Shown: positions 1 through 6,729 of the stretch, piece after piece | How the letters are laid out: every line of letters starts with the position of its first letter | Position numbering within the stretch: the first letter of the stretch is position 1 | Assembly: GCA_030609765.1 (NCBI GenBank) | Contig: JAUWTE010000152.1 | Location: 1 to 7,229, forward strand | Origin: Acidobacteriota bacterium | GTDB lineage: Bacteria > Acidobacteriota > UBA890 | Direction of reading: 5' to 3' | Length of the DNA: 7,229 bases | Made by a program: the position numbers and the translations under genes | Notes under the pieces: model-generated | Seen by the model: the letters and a program-made list of their open reading frames with translations, nothing else | What the model was told of the DNA's origin: nothing | The model's database searches: none

Positions 1-1275
1 ATCGAGAGGTCGCCGAAACAAATAGCGCTGGGCGGCGTCATCCGGAGAGGCGATGTAGTAGAGCCAGCCACCTGCGGTGTCGATGGTCTCGATACTGATG
101 ACATCGAACGGTTCCGGTGTGACGAGCCGGACATCGTCGCCCGATCGTGACACGAGGAACACGTGCTGCCAGCCGTCGCGCTCGCTGACCCAGGTGAAAT
201 GCTCGCCACCGGGCAGCCACACGAGGTCATCGACGACGTCGAGCCAGGCGTCGTCGCTATCGGTGAAGACCGTTTCTGCCTCCCCGGTCATCACGTTGCC
301 GAGCATCACCCAGTTGGTGTTCTGCTTTCGGTTGAGATGCTGGAAGATGATCTGCTCGGATGACGCGGCCCAGTCCATACGGGCCAGGTAGGTGTTGCGC
401 GGGTCGCCCTGCAGCTCGAACCAGCGCGTCGGCCCGCCCTCGGCGCCGACCACACCGAGACGGCTGGAGGAGTTTTTCTCCCCGGCCTTGGGGTACGGGA
501 TCGGAATGATCTCCGGGTACAGCGAATCGGTGTTGTTGATCAGGTAGAAGTCACGAACGCCCTCGCTGTCGAGCTGCCAGTAGGCGATGTGGCGACTGTC
601 GGGACTCCAGCGGAAGCCGTCGCGCAGGCCGAATTCCTCTTCGTAAACCCAATCGAAGGTGCCGTTGATGATCGTGACCGAGCCGTCCTCCGTGAGCGCA
701 ACAATTTCATGCCTCGCCAGGTCCTCGACGTAGATATTGTTCCCCTGCACGTAGCCGACCAGCCGGCTGTCGGGAGAGAACTTGGCGAACATCAGCGTGG
801 CCGGCGCGGCATGGCCGCCGATCTGGAACATGCTCCAGTCCGTCAAATCGATTACCCAGTAATCGCCACGAGTATTCTGTCGCCAGACCCGCTGCGAGTT
901 GGTGTACAGCAAGAGCTTGCTGCCGTCTGTCGACCAGCGGTAATCGTCGATGCCGAGCGGAGCGGACGCATCTGGGGGGATGAGCCGAGCCGAGGGAACC
1001 AGGATCTCGCGCGCTCCGGTTGCGGGATCGTAGCGCACGATATCGTCACCCCCTTCGACGGTCGCGGAGGTCTCCACCGTCGTGTAGCCGGAGCCGTCCT
1101 CCAGCCAACGGGCCGGGCCGAACCTCTCGCTGGCGAATTCCCGGGAGCTGAAGATGCGCTCGAGAGTGAGGAGAGAGGGATCTGCATCCTGGGCCAGCGG
1201 GTTGGACGACAAGACCGCGGGCGCGCTGGCGATAAGGACGAACAGCAGTATCGGGACGATCGTACGGGCTCTCAT
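1..1275 (-). CDS. Dipeptidyl peptidase IV (family S9B), N-terminal propeller part; 3' end beyond window
   Basis: Exported serine peptidase of the DPP IV branch of family S9, which removes Xaa-Pro or Xaa-Ala dipeptides from peptide N-termini. The frame is open for 425 codons from an ATG at 1275 to the window edge. Residues 1-20 look like a Sec signal peptide (basic start, hydrophobic core, ASA near residue 20). The DPP IV hallmark DWVYEEEF lies at residues 208-215. Its two glutamates E212-E213 align with the double-Glu motif that binds the substrate amino terminus. It is followed by GFRWSPDS and, at 261-265, YPKAG, both typical of this family. All of this is the DPP IV beta-propeller domain. 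The alpha/beta-hydrolase domain with the Ser-Asp-His triad (about 300 residues in the family) must lie beyond position 1, so activity cannot be judged here. The start is supported by GGAGG at 1281-1285, five bases upstream. It is divergent from the cyclophilin gene. Family assignment is secure; substrate range is inferred. Confidence 0.93.
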   Translation of the reverse strand, partial: MRARTIVPILLFVLIASAPAVLSSNPLAQDADPSLLTLERIFSSREFASERFGPARWLEDGSGYTTVETSATVEGGDDIVRYDPATGAREILVPSARLIPPDASAPLGIDDYRWSTDGSKLLLYTNSQRVWRQNTRGDYWVIDLTDWSMFQIGGHAAPATLMFAKFSPDSRLVGYVQGNNIYVEDLARHEIVALTEDGSVTIINGTFDWVYEEEFGLRDGFRWSPDSRHIAYWQLDSEGVRDFYLINNTDSLYPEIIPIPYPKAGEKNSSSRLGVVGAEGGPTRWFELQGDPRNTYLARMDWAASSEQIIFQHLNRKQNTNWVMLGNVMTGEAETVFTDSDDAWLDVVDDLVWLPGGEHFTWVSERDGWQHVFLVSRSGDDVRLVTPEPFDVISIETIDTAGGWLYYIASPDDAAQRYLFRRPLD

Positions 1276-1319
1276 GGACTCCTCCACTGGGGCTGATTTC
1301 GGGTTGGCTTCCGGCGATG

Positions 1320-1348
1320 AGTTTGCTGTCCGAGCAGCATATTCTCAA
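1320..1348 (-). promoter_or_regulatory. Possible sigma70-like promoter for the DPP IV gene
   Basis: On the minus strand TTGAGA (1343-1348) is followed after 17 bases by CAAACT (1320-1325). The -35 matches the consensus at 5 of 6 positions, but the -10 only at 3 of 6. A transcript would start near 1313 and have a leader of roughly 38 bases before the ATG at 1275. This is a weak candidate chosen only on spacing and position. Confidence 0.22.
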
Positions 1349-1421
1349 CACCGACGTCCGTAACGGCACCTCCCGGAGCTCCTCTACACCCTGCGCCCCT
1401 CGCGTCCGCTCTCGCTTCACG

Positions 1422-1445
1422 ACCCAGTGAGAAATCCAGGCTAGC
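1422..1445 (+). repeat. 24-bp dispersed repeat, copy 1
   Basis: This stretch matches 2329-2352 at 20 of 24 positions in the same orientation. The shared core is ACCC, then TGAGAA, then TCC and GGCTAGC. Both copies lie outside genes: this one in the divergent region between the DPP IV and cyclophilin genes, just upstream of a possible -35 box. No copy was seen in the other intergenic gaps of the window. Its nature is unknown; a small mobile-element remnant, a protein-binding site or an RNA element are all possible. Confidence 0.6.
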
Positions 1446-1474
1446 TTGATTGTGAGTACCCCCTGGGCCATGAT
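1446..1474 (+). promoter_or_regulatory. Possible sigma70-like promoter for the cyclophilin gene
   Basis: TTGATT (1446-1451) and CATGAT (1469-1474) are separated by 17 bases; each matches the consensus at 4 of 6 positions. Transcription would start near 1481, giving a leader of about 35 bases to the ATG at 1516. The -10 candidate falls inside the inverted repeat at 1465-1481, which would allow repression there. Weak, position-based call. Confidence 0.25.
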
Positions 1475-1481
1475 CTGGCCC
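1465..1481. promoter_or_regulatory. Perfect 6-bp inverted repeat, possible operator
   Basis: GGGCCA (1465-1470) and TGGCCC (1476-1481) are perfect inverted arms around the five bases TGATC. The element is overlapped on both sides by a direct repeat CCCCTG (1460-1465 and 1479-1484). It sits between the dispersed repeat and the cyclophilin ribosome binding site, overlapping the possible -10 box. A dyad of this size is compatible with a dimeric regulator, but short GC-rich dyads also arise by chance. Confidence 0.3.
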
Positions 1482-1497
1482 CTGTTGGTCACCCCAC

Positions 1498-1503
1498 GAG
1501 GAG
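1498..1503 (+). promoter_or_regulatory. Shine-Dalgarno GAGGAG that decides the cyclophilin start
   Basis: GAGGAG directly abuts the first in-frame ATG (1504), leaving no spacer, which would not allow normal initiation there. The next in-frame ATG at 1516 has a 12-base spacer, long but workable. The shorter product also begins MRR followed by the hydrophobic core, a standard lipoprotein signal. Start 1516 is therefore preferred over 1504. Confidence 0.55.
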
Positions 1504-1515
1504 ATGAACAAAACC

Positions 1516-2277
1516 ATGAGACGAAGCGCAGGCTACTTGGCATTTTCGCTGATGCTGATATTGGCACTTGCTGTGGTCGGATGTGGCTCCGGTGAAGAGA
1601 CTCCGGCAACCGACGAGTCGGCGAACGCGCCGGCCGAGGGTGGAGAGTCGGCCGTCCCACCAGCAGGTACCACACAGCCCGACGCCGTCGAAGAAGGAGG
1701 CTCACCGTTGCACAACCCATCACACCCTGAGATGAACCAGCAAGCCCCCGACACCTACCGTGTCGGCTTCCGCACGAGCGCCGGCGATTTCGTCGTTGAG
1801 GTGCACAGGGAATGGGCTCCGGCAGGTGCCGACCGCTTCTACAACCTGGTCAGCAACAACTACTACGACGGCACCCGCTTCTTCCGCGTGCTGCAGGACT
1901 TCATCGCCCAGTGGGGCATCCATGGCGACCCGGAGATCTCGGCGGCGTGGTCTGGGGCGACGATTCCCGACGATCCCGTCGTCCAGGGCAACGTGCGCGG
2001 CACGATCACCTACGCAATGGGCGGACCCAACTCGCGCACGACCCAGGTCTTCCTCAACTTCAAAGACAACGCCTACCTCGACAGCTCGGGCTTCTCGGCT
2101 TTCGGCGAGGTGGTCGAGGGCATGGATGTTGTCGACAGCCTCTACAAGGGGTACGGGGAAGGCGCACCACAGGGCAACGGTCCCGAACAGTGGAAGATCC
2201 AGCAGGAAGGTAACGCCTACCTCGAGCGCGACTTTCCCGAGATGGACTACGTCATCGAGGCCCGCATCATCCAGTAG
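1516..2277 (+). CDS. Cyclophilin-type peptidyl-prolyl cis-trans isomerase, lipoprotein
   Basis: Membrane-anchored isomerase of Xaa-Pro peptide bonds, 253 residues from the ATG at 1516 (257 if the ATG at 1504 is used). Residues 1-23 form a lipoprotein signal ending in the lipobox VVGC, with the lipidated Cys at 23. A flexible Ala/Glu/Pro/Gly-rich tether runs to about residue 78. The cyclophilin domain follows to the C-terminus. FFRVLQDFIAQWG holds the expected active-site residues R124, F129 and Q132, equivalent to R55, F60 and Q63 of human cyclophilin A. TTQVFLNF supplies F179, the F113 equivalent. FGEVVEGMDVVDSL is the usual family C-terminal motif. The human W121 position is not a tryptophan here, as in many bacterial cyclophilins. 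Likely role is folding or turnover of envelope proteins. It is divergent from the DPP IV gene and convergent with the S9 peptidase gene, so it is probably transcribed alone. Confidence 0.93.
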   Translation: MRRSAGYLAFSLMLILALAVVGCGSGEETPATDESANAPAEGGESAVPPAGTTQPDAVEEGGSPLHNPSHPEMNQQAPDTYRVGFRTSAGDFVVEVHREWAPAGADRFYNLVSNNYYDGTRFFRVLQDFIAQWGIHGDPEISAAWSGATIPDDPVVQGNVRGTITYAMGGPNSRTTQVFLNFKDNAYLDSSGFSAFGEVVEGMDVVDSLYKGYGEGAPQGNGPEQWKIQQEGNAYLERDFPEMDYVIEARIIQ

Positions 2278-2311
2278 GCGCGCAGGTCTGTCACCAATCC
2301 CTCGATCGGCC

Positions 2312-2363
2312 CGGCCGGCGCTGCCGCAACCCGTTGAGAAGTCCGGGCTAGCAGCGCCGGCCG
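2312..2363. terminator. Strong hairpin between convergent genes, likely bidirectional terminator
   Basis: A perfect 13-bp GC-rich inverted repeat (2312-2324 with 2351-2363) encloses a 26-base loop. A nested 4-bp stem CCCG/CGGG (2330-2333 with 2344-2347) can form inside the loop. On the plus strand it is followed by the T-rich TTCTATTTCTTCT, which suits termination of the cyclophilin transcript. On the minus strand the distal flank is not T-rich, so termination of the peptidase operon there is less certain. The right arm ends only five bases before the peptidase stop codon at 2369-2371. Confidence 0.65.
2329..2352 (+). repeat. 24-bp dispersed repeat, copy 2, inside the terminator loop
   Basis: It matches 1422-1445 at 20 of 24 positions in the same orientation. 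It fills almost the whole loop of the hairpin and overlaps the right stem by two bases (GC of GGCTAGC). In this copy CCCG and CGGG pair to make a small inner stem around TTGAGAAGTC; copy 1 cannot form that stem. The two copies flank the cyclophilin gene, one at each end. Confidence 0.6.
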
Positions 2364-2368
2364 ATCTT

Positions 2369-4489
2369 CTATTTCTTCTCCAGCCCGTAGTCGAGGCGCC
2401 ACGGCGGCGGCTCGGTTCCGCCTTCCTTCAGGAAGTGGTCGAACCACCGCAGCATGCGGAGGCTGTAGTCGTAGCGTGCGGCGGCACGAGCATTGCCGTG
2501 ACCCTCGCCCGGGTAGAGGATCAGTCGCACCGGCACATCCCCCTTCAGCTTCAGGGCGCGGTGCAGCTCGCGTGACTGACCAGGGTTGACCCGCGGGTCG
2601 TCCTTGCCGTGCAGAATCAGCAACGGTGTCTGCGCCCTGTCGATGTAAAGAACGGGGCTGCGCTCCAGGAACAGATCGAGGTTCTCGTAGGGCGTCGTCA
2701 GCCAATGCACCAGCTCGAGCTCGTTGGGGATGTCGCTGGTGCCCGTCTTCGAGAGCTGGTCGCTGATGCCAACGAACATGACGCCCGCGGCAAAGCGCTC
2801 GCTGTGGCGCGTCGACCCCCAGGCGGTGAAATAGCCGCCATAGGAGGCTCCGGTGATGCCGACCCGGTCGGGGTCAGCGATGCCGCGCTCGATCAGGTAG
2901 TCGACACCCGCCAGCACGTCGTCGAACTCGGCCCCGCCGCCATCGCCCTGGTGAGCCTTGGTGAACTCCACCCCGCGGCCCGTGCTGCCACGGTAGTTGG
3001 GGTAGAAGACCGCGTAGCCGCGCGCGGCTGCCATCTGGCCAGGTGAGGAATATCCGGTGAGCCAGCCGTTCTTGTAATGCGACTCCGGCCCGCCGTGTGC
3101 AACCACGATCGTGGGAACGCGCTCACCCTCCGCCCGCTCGATCGGGTGAATCAGCAATCCTTCGATCTCGCGTCCGTCCTGGGCGTTCCAGCGAAGGATC
3201 TCCTGCTCGGCAAAGCCGATTTCCGCCAGCCAGGGGTTGGAGTCGGTCAGGCGCTGGGGCTCGTTGGGCGCATCGAGGCTGAGCGCGAACACCTCGCGCG
3301 GCATGGTAGGGGACTCAGCGACGAGGGCGATCTGGCGACCGCTGGCATCCAGGCTGAAGGCATCGATCACCAGCTCCGAGCTGCGAAAAAGAACCTCGGC
3401 ATGGCTGCCGTCCGGCGCCACGCGGCCAAGCTGGGCTCCAACCCCGATATTCGCCAGATAGACGATGTTTCCGTCGGGGGTGAATTCGAAATGGGCAATG
3501 TGGCCCGCCAGCCCGGGCAGGATGTCACGCAACTGCTCGCCCTCGGTGGAGACCACCATCAGACGTCCCTGCATCGGATCGTTGATATCGACCCCGGAAA
3601 TCACCACTACCGAGGTGCCGTCCGGAGACCAGCCAAACTGACCCAGCTTGCCTGGGTTGTCAATCTTGCCCTGAGTGCTGCCGCTCGCCGCGCCGATGAT
3701 GTGCAACCGGCGGAACATGTACTGGTCATCAACGAGGGGGGTAGGGGCCGGGTCGACGACGAAGCGGTCGCCCTCGGGAGACCAGGCAATGCCGTACGGG
3801 TGCCCCGCGATTCCGTCGATCACCCGCGGCTCCTCGGCTTCCCCGGAGGGCCCGTCCGGCAACTCGACCACGACAATCCGGCGGGCCGTGTTGTCCTCTT
3901 CGTAGACCTCTTGGTTGAAGCCCTGCGCCCGCAGCGCCTGCAATTCCTTGTCGACCGGCTCTCTGGCGATGAAGCCGACCGCCTTACCATCGGGGCGCCA
4001 CTCGAAGTTCGAGACGCTTGTCGGATAGTGCACCAGGCGGCGCGACTCCCCGCCCGTCGCGGGAATCACGTAGATCGCCGTGGCGTCGTCGCCCTCGCGG
4101 CGTGCCGCGTACGTGACGTACTCGCCATCAGGGCTCCAGCGGACGTGCGTAACATTGACCTCGCCGGTCACGAAGGGGCGATGATCGGAACCATCGAAGC
4201 TCACGAGATGAAGCTCGGACCACGCGGGGCCATTGTTCTCGCTCCCGGGCTCCCGCGGGACGCTGAGCGTGAAAGCAATCTGTGAGCCGTCGGGGCTGAT
4301 AGCAATCTCGCCGGCGGTGCGGATGCGTGCCACGTCCAAAGGAGTCAACGCGCGCGTTCCCGCTTGGCGGGCAGGCGTCGTGGAAGCGGTGCCCACCGCG
4401 GGCGATACCGCGGGAGCAGTGCCGGCCAACGCGACCACCGCCACTACGGCGGCGATCGTCAACAGCGTCAGGTGTCTCGTGCGAAGCAT
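2369..4489 (-). CDS. Exported S9 family peptidase (prolyl oligopeptidase / acylaminoacyl-peptidase type)
   Basis: A 706-residue secreted serine peptidase, a full-length size for the family. Residues 1-28 look like a Sec signal peptide (basic start, long Ala/Val/Leu core). Residues of about 45-420 form a TolB/WD40-like beta-propeller with repeated SPDG-type motifs near 65, 119, 166, 237, 288 and 337. Residues of about 430-690 are the alpha/beta-hydrolase domain. HGGP (465-468) fits the oxyanion region, NYRGSTGRG (498-506) is family-typical, and GASYGG carries the nucleophile S549. DDPRV gives catalytic D631 and GEGHGN gives H664, so the triad is complete. No DWVYEEE double-Glu motif is present, so this is not DPP IV. 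An acylaminoacyl-peptidase or oligopeptidase activity is more likely, but the exact cleavage preference cannot be read from sequence. The start is backed by GGAGGT at 4494-4499, four bases upstream. It lies 15 bp after the membrane protein gene, apparently last in the operon. Confidence 0.93.
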   Translation of the reverse strand: MLRTRHLTLLTIAAVVAVVALAGTAPAVSPAVGTASTTPARQAGTRALTPLDVARIRTAGEIAISPDGSQIAFTLSVPREPGSENNGPAWSELHLVSFDGSDHRPFVTGEVNVTHVRWSPDGEYVTYAARREGDDATAIYVIPATGGESRRLVHYPTSVSNFEWRPDGKAVGFIAREPVDKELQALRAQGFNQEVYEEDNTARRIVVVELPDGPSGEAEEPRVIDGIAGHPYGIAWSPEGDRFVVDPAPTPLVDDQYMFRRLHIIGAASGSTQGKIDNPGKLGQFGWSPDGTSVVVISGVDINDPMQGRLMVVSTEGEQLRDILPGLAGHIAHFEFTPDGNIVYLANIGVGAQLGRVAPDGSHAEVLFRSSELVIDAFSLDASGRQIALVAESPTMPREVFALSLDAPNEPQRLTDSNPWLAEIGFAEQEILRWNAQDGREIEGLLIHPIERAEGERVPTIVVAHGGPESHYKNGWLTGYSSPGQMAAARGYAVFYPNYRGSTGRGVEFTKAHQGDGGGAEFDDVLAGVDYLIERGIADPDRVGITGASYGGYFTAWGSTRHSERFAAGVMFVGISDQLSKTGTSDIPNELELVHWLTTPYENLDLFLERSPVLYIDRAQTPLLILHGKDDPRVNPGQSRELHRALKLKGDVPVRLILYPGEGHGNARAAARYDYSLRMLRWFDHFLKEGGTEPPPWRLDYGLEKK

Positions 4490-4504
4490 CGTGACCTCCG
4501 GGTT

Positions 4505-5251
4505 CTATTTGCAGACGTCGAAGTGACTCATGAATGCCTGGATCGCGGCGCTATCAGCCGGGGTGCCGAGCAGGGCAGGGCTGCCGGCCTGTGCCTCCGG
4601 GTCGGGATCGGGGCCGAACCAGATGCCGAACCGCAGCCGCTCGTCATTCGGGCACTCGATCAGCACCAGGGCGTTGAGGCCTTGCTGGCGCTGCCGGCCT
4701 CCTCTCCTGCCTTCTCTCGGGCCGCCTCCGGGCTGGTCGGCCGCGACCTCTCCGCGATAGGCGGCCCATCTCAGCGTCCGGTCGTCCTCCTCGAAGGTGC
4801 CACGGCCGAGCATTTCCTCGACATCGAGGTCGATCGAAAACTCGCGCAGGGCTTCCGGGTCCTCGATCTTGCCATCGAAGAAATCGCGCAACTCCTGCTC
4901 TTGCTCGCCGATGCGGAGGGTCTTCACGTAGATGAAGCCACGCTCCCTGAAGCCGGGCACGCCGCCGGTCTCATCGGGAGGCTGGTCGGACAATATAGCC
5001 GTCTGGAAAATGAACGGAATCGACATTCCGACCATCGGATAGTAGCCATCCGGGAGCTCGTCTGCTCCCAGGATCCTCATGGCAGCGTCGGCGCGGGCCA
5101 CGGGATCCTCCATCGATTCGAGCGTTCCGCGCACGGTCCGGTAGCCGACGTACCCAACCCCGACGACGACGGCGACAAGAAGCAGCACGGCGGCCAAACA
5201 GCCGATGCCTATATACACCCAAGGAGAAGTCCCGCGTTCTTGGTATCCCAT
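4505..5251 (-). CDS. Unrecognised single-pass membrane protein
   Basis: A 248-residue protein whose family I do not recognise. One strong membrane segment spans about residues 12-36 (WVYIGIGCLAAVLLLVAVVV onward), leaving a ten-residue N-terminal tail and a soluble domain of about 210 residues. That domain contains the motif ELPDGYYPMVGMSIPF (65-80), an acidic helical-looking stretch (115-160), and a Gly/Arg-rich low-complexity stretch (174-188). Two cysteines near the end (C200 and C247) could pair if the domain lies outside the cytoplasm. The topology is ambiguous because positive charges flank both sides of the membrane segment. AGGAGGAG at 5262-5269 gives a ribosome site about 10 bases upstream of the ATG. 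It sits 86 bp after the permease gene and 15 bp before the S9 peptidase gene, so co-transcription with the peptidase is likely. The continuous frame and the placement in the row make it a real gene; no function can be given. Confidence 0.82.
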   Translation of the reverse strand: MGYQERGTSPWVYIGIGCLAAVLLLVAVVVGVGYVGYRTVRGTLESMEDPVARADAAMRILGADELPDGYYPMVGMSIPFIFQTAILSDQPPDETGGVPGFRERGFIYVKTLRIGEQEQELRDFFDGKIEDPEALREFSIDLDVEEMLGRGTFEEDDRTLRWAAYRGEVAADQPGGGPREGRRGGRQRQQGLNALVLIECPNDERLRFGIWFGPDPDPEAQAGSPALLGTPADSAAIQAFMSHFDVCK

Positions 5252-5337
5252 GTGCCTTCAGCTCCTCCTGATTGCGTCGACGATCGTTGCCGCCGCTCGG
5301 GTTCATTGATGCTGTTTTTCGTTGATGTCAGGCGGGG

Positions 5338-6720
5338 TCAGTGTAGAAGAAAAATGAAGTAGAGCAGAAAGATGCCGCCAAGCACGTAGACGATCGCTGA
5401 CACCTCGCGGCCACGCCCGGCGGCGAGCTTCATGAGCGGATAGCTGACAAACCCCAGGGCGAACCCGTTGGCGATGTTGTAGGTCAGCGGCATGCCGATG
5501 ATCACCAGGAAGGCAGGAAGCGCTTCGGTTGGGTCGGACCACTCGATCTTGCGCACTCCCGAAACCATCAGGCAGCCGACCAGAACCATGACGGGCGCCA
5601 GCACGGGCAGTAACAGAATCTGTACATCGAGGCTCTGGCCGCCGAGCTCGAGGGTGTGCGTCACCATATTGCCGCCGCCGATCATCTCGACGAGAGGAGT
5701 GAACAAAATCGCCAGCAGGAACATGACGCCCGATACAATCGCCGTCAGCCCCGTGCGACCTCCTTCGGCCACGCCCGCCGCGCTTTCAATGTAGCTGGAG
5801 ACCGTAGAGCTGCCCATCGCCGCCCCGGCGGTCGTGCCCACGGCATCGGCGAACAAGGCCTTTCCGGCGCGCTCCAGCTTGCCGTCCTTCATCAGGCCGG
5901 CCTGGTCCCCGACTCCTACCAACGTCCCAATGGTGTCGAACAAAACCATGAACAGAAAGATCAGGACGATCGGCATCATCGCCAGGTTCAGAGTGCGTCC
6001 GAAATCGAGCTGGAAGGCGATGGGCGCGATCGATGGAGGAACGCTGGCGATTCCGTGAAAGGTGACCAGACCGAAGCCAAGGCCGGCCGCCGTGGTGATG
6101 GCGATGCCCAGAAAGAAGGCCCCCCTCACTTCGCGCGCCCACAAAACCGCGGTGACCAGGAGCCCGAACAGCGCCAACAACGTCTCGGGGCGATCCAGAG
6201 GGCCGAGTCTCACCTGGCTCAGCGGATCGCCTACGATCACGCCCGCTCTCTGCAATCCGATGAAGGCGATGAACAAGCCGATCCCCACCGAGATGGCGTA
6301 CTTCAGGCTCACCGGGATGGCATCGAAGATGGCCTCACGAATGTGGAAAACCGAGAGCACGAGAAAGAGCGCTCCGGAGATGAACGTAGCGGTGAGGGCG
6401 ACGCGCCAACCGACCACTTGACCCGCGACGGTCATGCCGGCGACGGTGACGAAAAAGAAGTTCTCTCCCATCACGGGGGCGAGGGCGATGGGGTAGTTGG
6501 CCACCAATCCCATGACGAAGCAGGCCAGCGCGGAGGCCAAGCAAGTGACCACTACCACCGCCCCCGGGTCCATGCCGGCGCCCTGCGGTGGCGGCCCTCC
6601 GAGAACCGCGCGCTGTACGAAGATCACGTACGACATCGTCATGAAAGTGACGACGCCGGCGCGGATCTCCGTGGGAACCGTGGTACCTCGCGAGCTCAGA
6701 CCGAAGAATCGTTCGAGCAT
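5338..6720 (-). CDS. NCS2 family permease, AzgA-like (purine nucleobase transporter)
   Basis: Inner-membrane proton-coupled nucleobase transporter of 460 residues, a usual length for AzgA-type (guanine/hypoxanthine/adenine) NCS2 permeases. The start MLERFFGL...TEIRAG and the ANYPIALAP segment (74-82) match the family. FDTIGTLVGV (261-270) is the family signature of the eighth membrane region, and STVSSYIESAAGVAEGGRTG (305-324) that of the tenth, with acidic D262 and E312 at the positions expected to bind substrate and proton. Hydrophobic segments cover the whole length, consistent with 14 membrane segments. An oddity is APVMGENFFF (81-90), where typical members read APGMGLNA followed by an aromatic residue. 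Transport of a purine is likely, but the exact base is not determinable. The start is 9 bp after the stop of the upstream gene and has no strong Shine-Dalgarno (only GAG-type matches), suggesting translational coupling. Confidence 0.93.
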   Translation of the reverse strand: MLERFFGLSSRGTTVPTEIRAGVVTFMTMSYVIFVQRAVLGGPPPQGAGMDPGAVVVVTCLASALACFVMGLVANYPIALAPVMGENFFFVTVAGMTVAGQVVGWRVALTATFISGALFLVLSVFHIREAIFDAIPVSLKYAISVGIGLFIAFIGLQRAGVIVGDPLSQVRLGPLDRPETLLALFGLLVTAVLWAREVRGAFFLGIAITTAAGLGFGLVTFHGIASVPPSIAPIAFQLDFGRTLNLAMMPIVLIFLFMVLFDTIGTLVGVGDQAGLMKDGKLERAGKALFADAVGTTAGAAMGSSTVSSYIESAAGVAEGGRTGLTAIVSGVMFLLAILFTPLVEMIGGGNMVTHTLELGGQSLDVQILLLPVLAPVMVLVGCLMVSGVRKIEWSDPTEALPAFLVIIGMPLTYNIANGFALGFVSYPLMKLAAGRGREVSAIVYVLGGIFLLYFIFLLH

Positions 6721-6729
6721 GGCAGGCTC

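Noticed and set aside
589..1296. 235-codon open frame on the plus strand
   Set aside because: It is antisense to the DPP IV gene, which carries the unmistakable DWVYEEE motif; it has no plausible product.
1046..1723. 225-codon minus-strand frame across the divergent region
   Set aside because: It overlaps the starts of two well-supported genes in other frames and its Arg/Ser/Pro-rich product looks like out-of-frame translation.
3077..4285. 402-codon open frame on the plus strand
   Set aside because: It is antisense to the S9 peptidase gene, whose protein has a complete catalytic triad and propeller motifs. Long antisense frames are common in high-GC genes and this one has no recognisable domain.
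5252..5337. Possible promoter and TTGATG direct repeat (5306-5311, 5322-5327) in the 86-bp gap before the membrane protein gene
   Set aside because: A minus-strand CTGACA box exists but has no acceptable -10 at the right spacing, and a 6-base direct repeat is too short to mean much. An internal promoter remains possible but unsupported.
4364..5362. 332-codon open frame on the plus strand
   Set aside because: It overlaps three minus-strand genes (the peptidase start, the membrane protein and the permease end) and shows no coherent domain.
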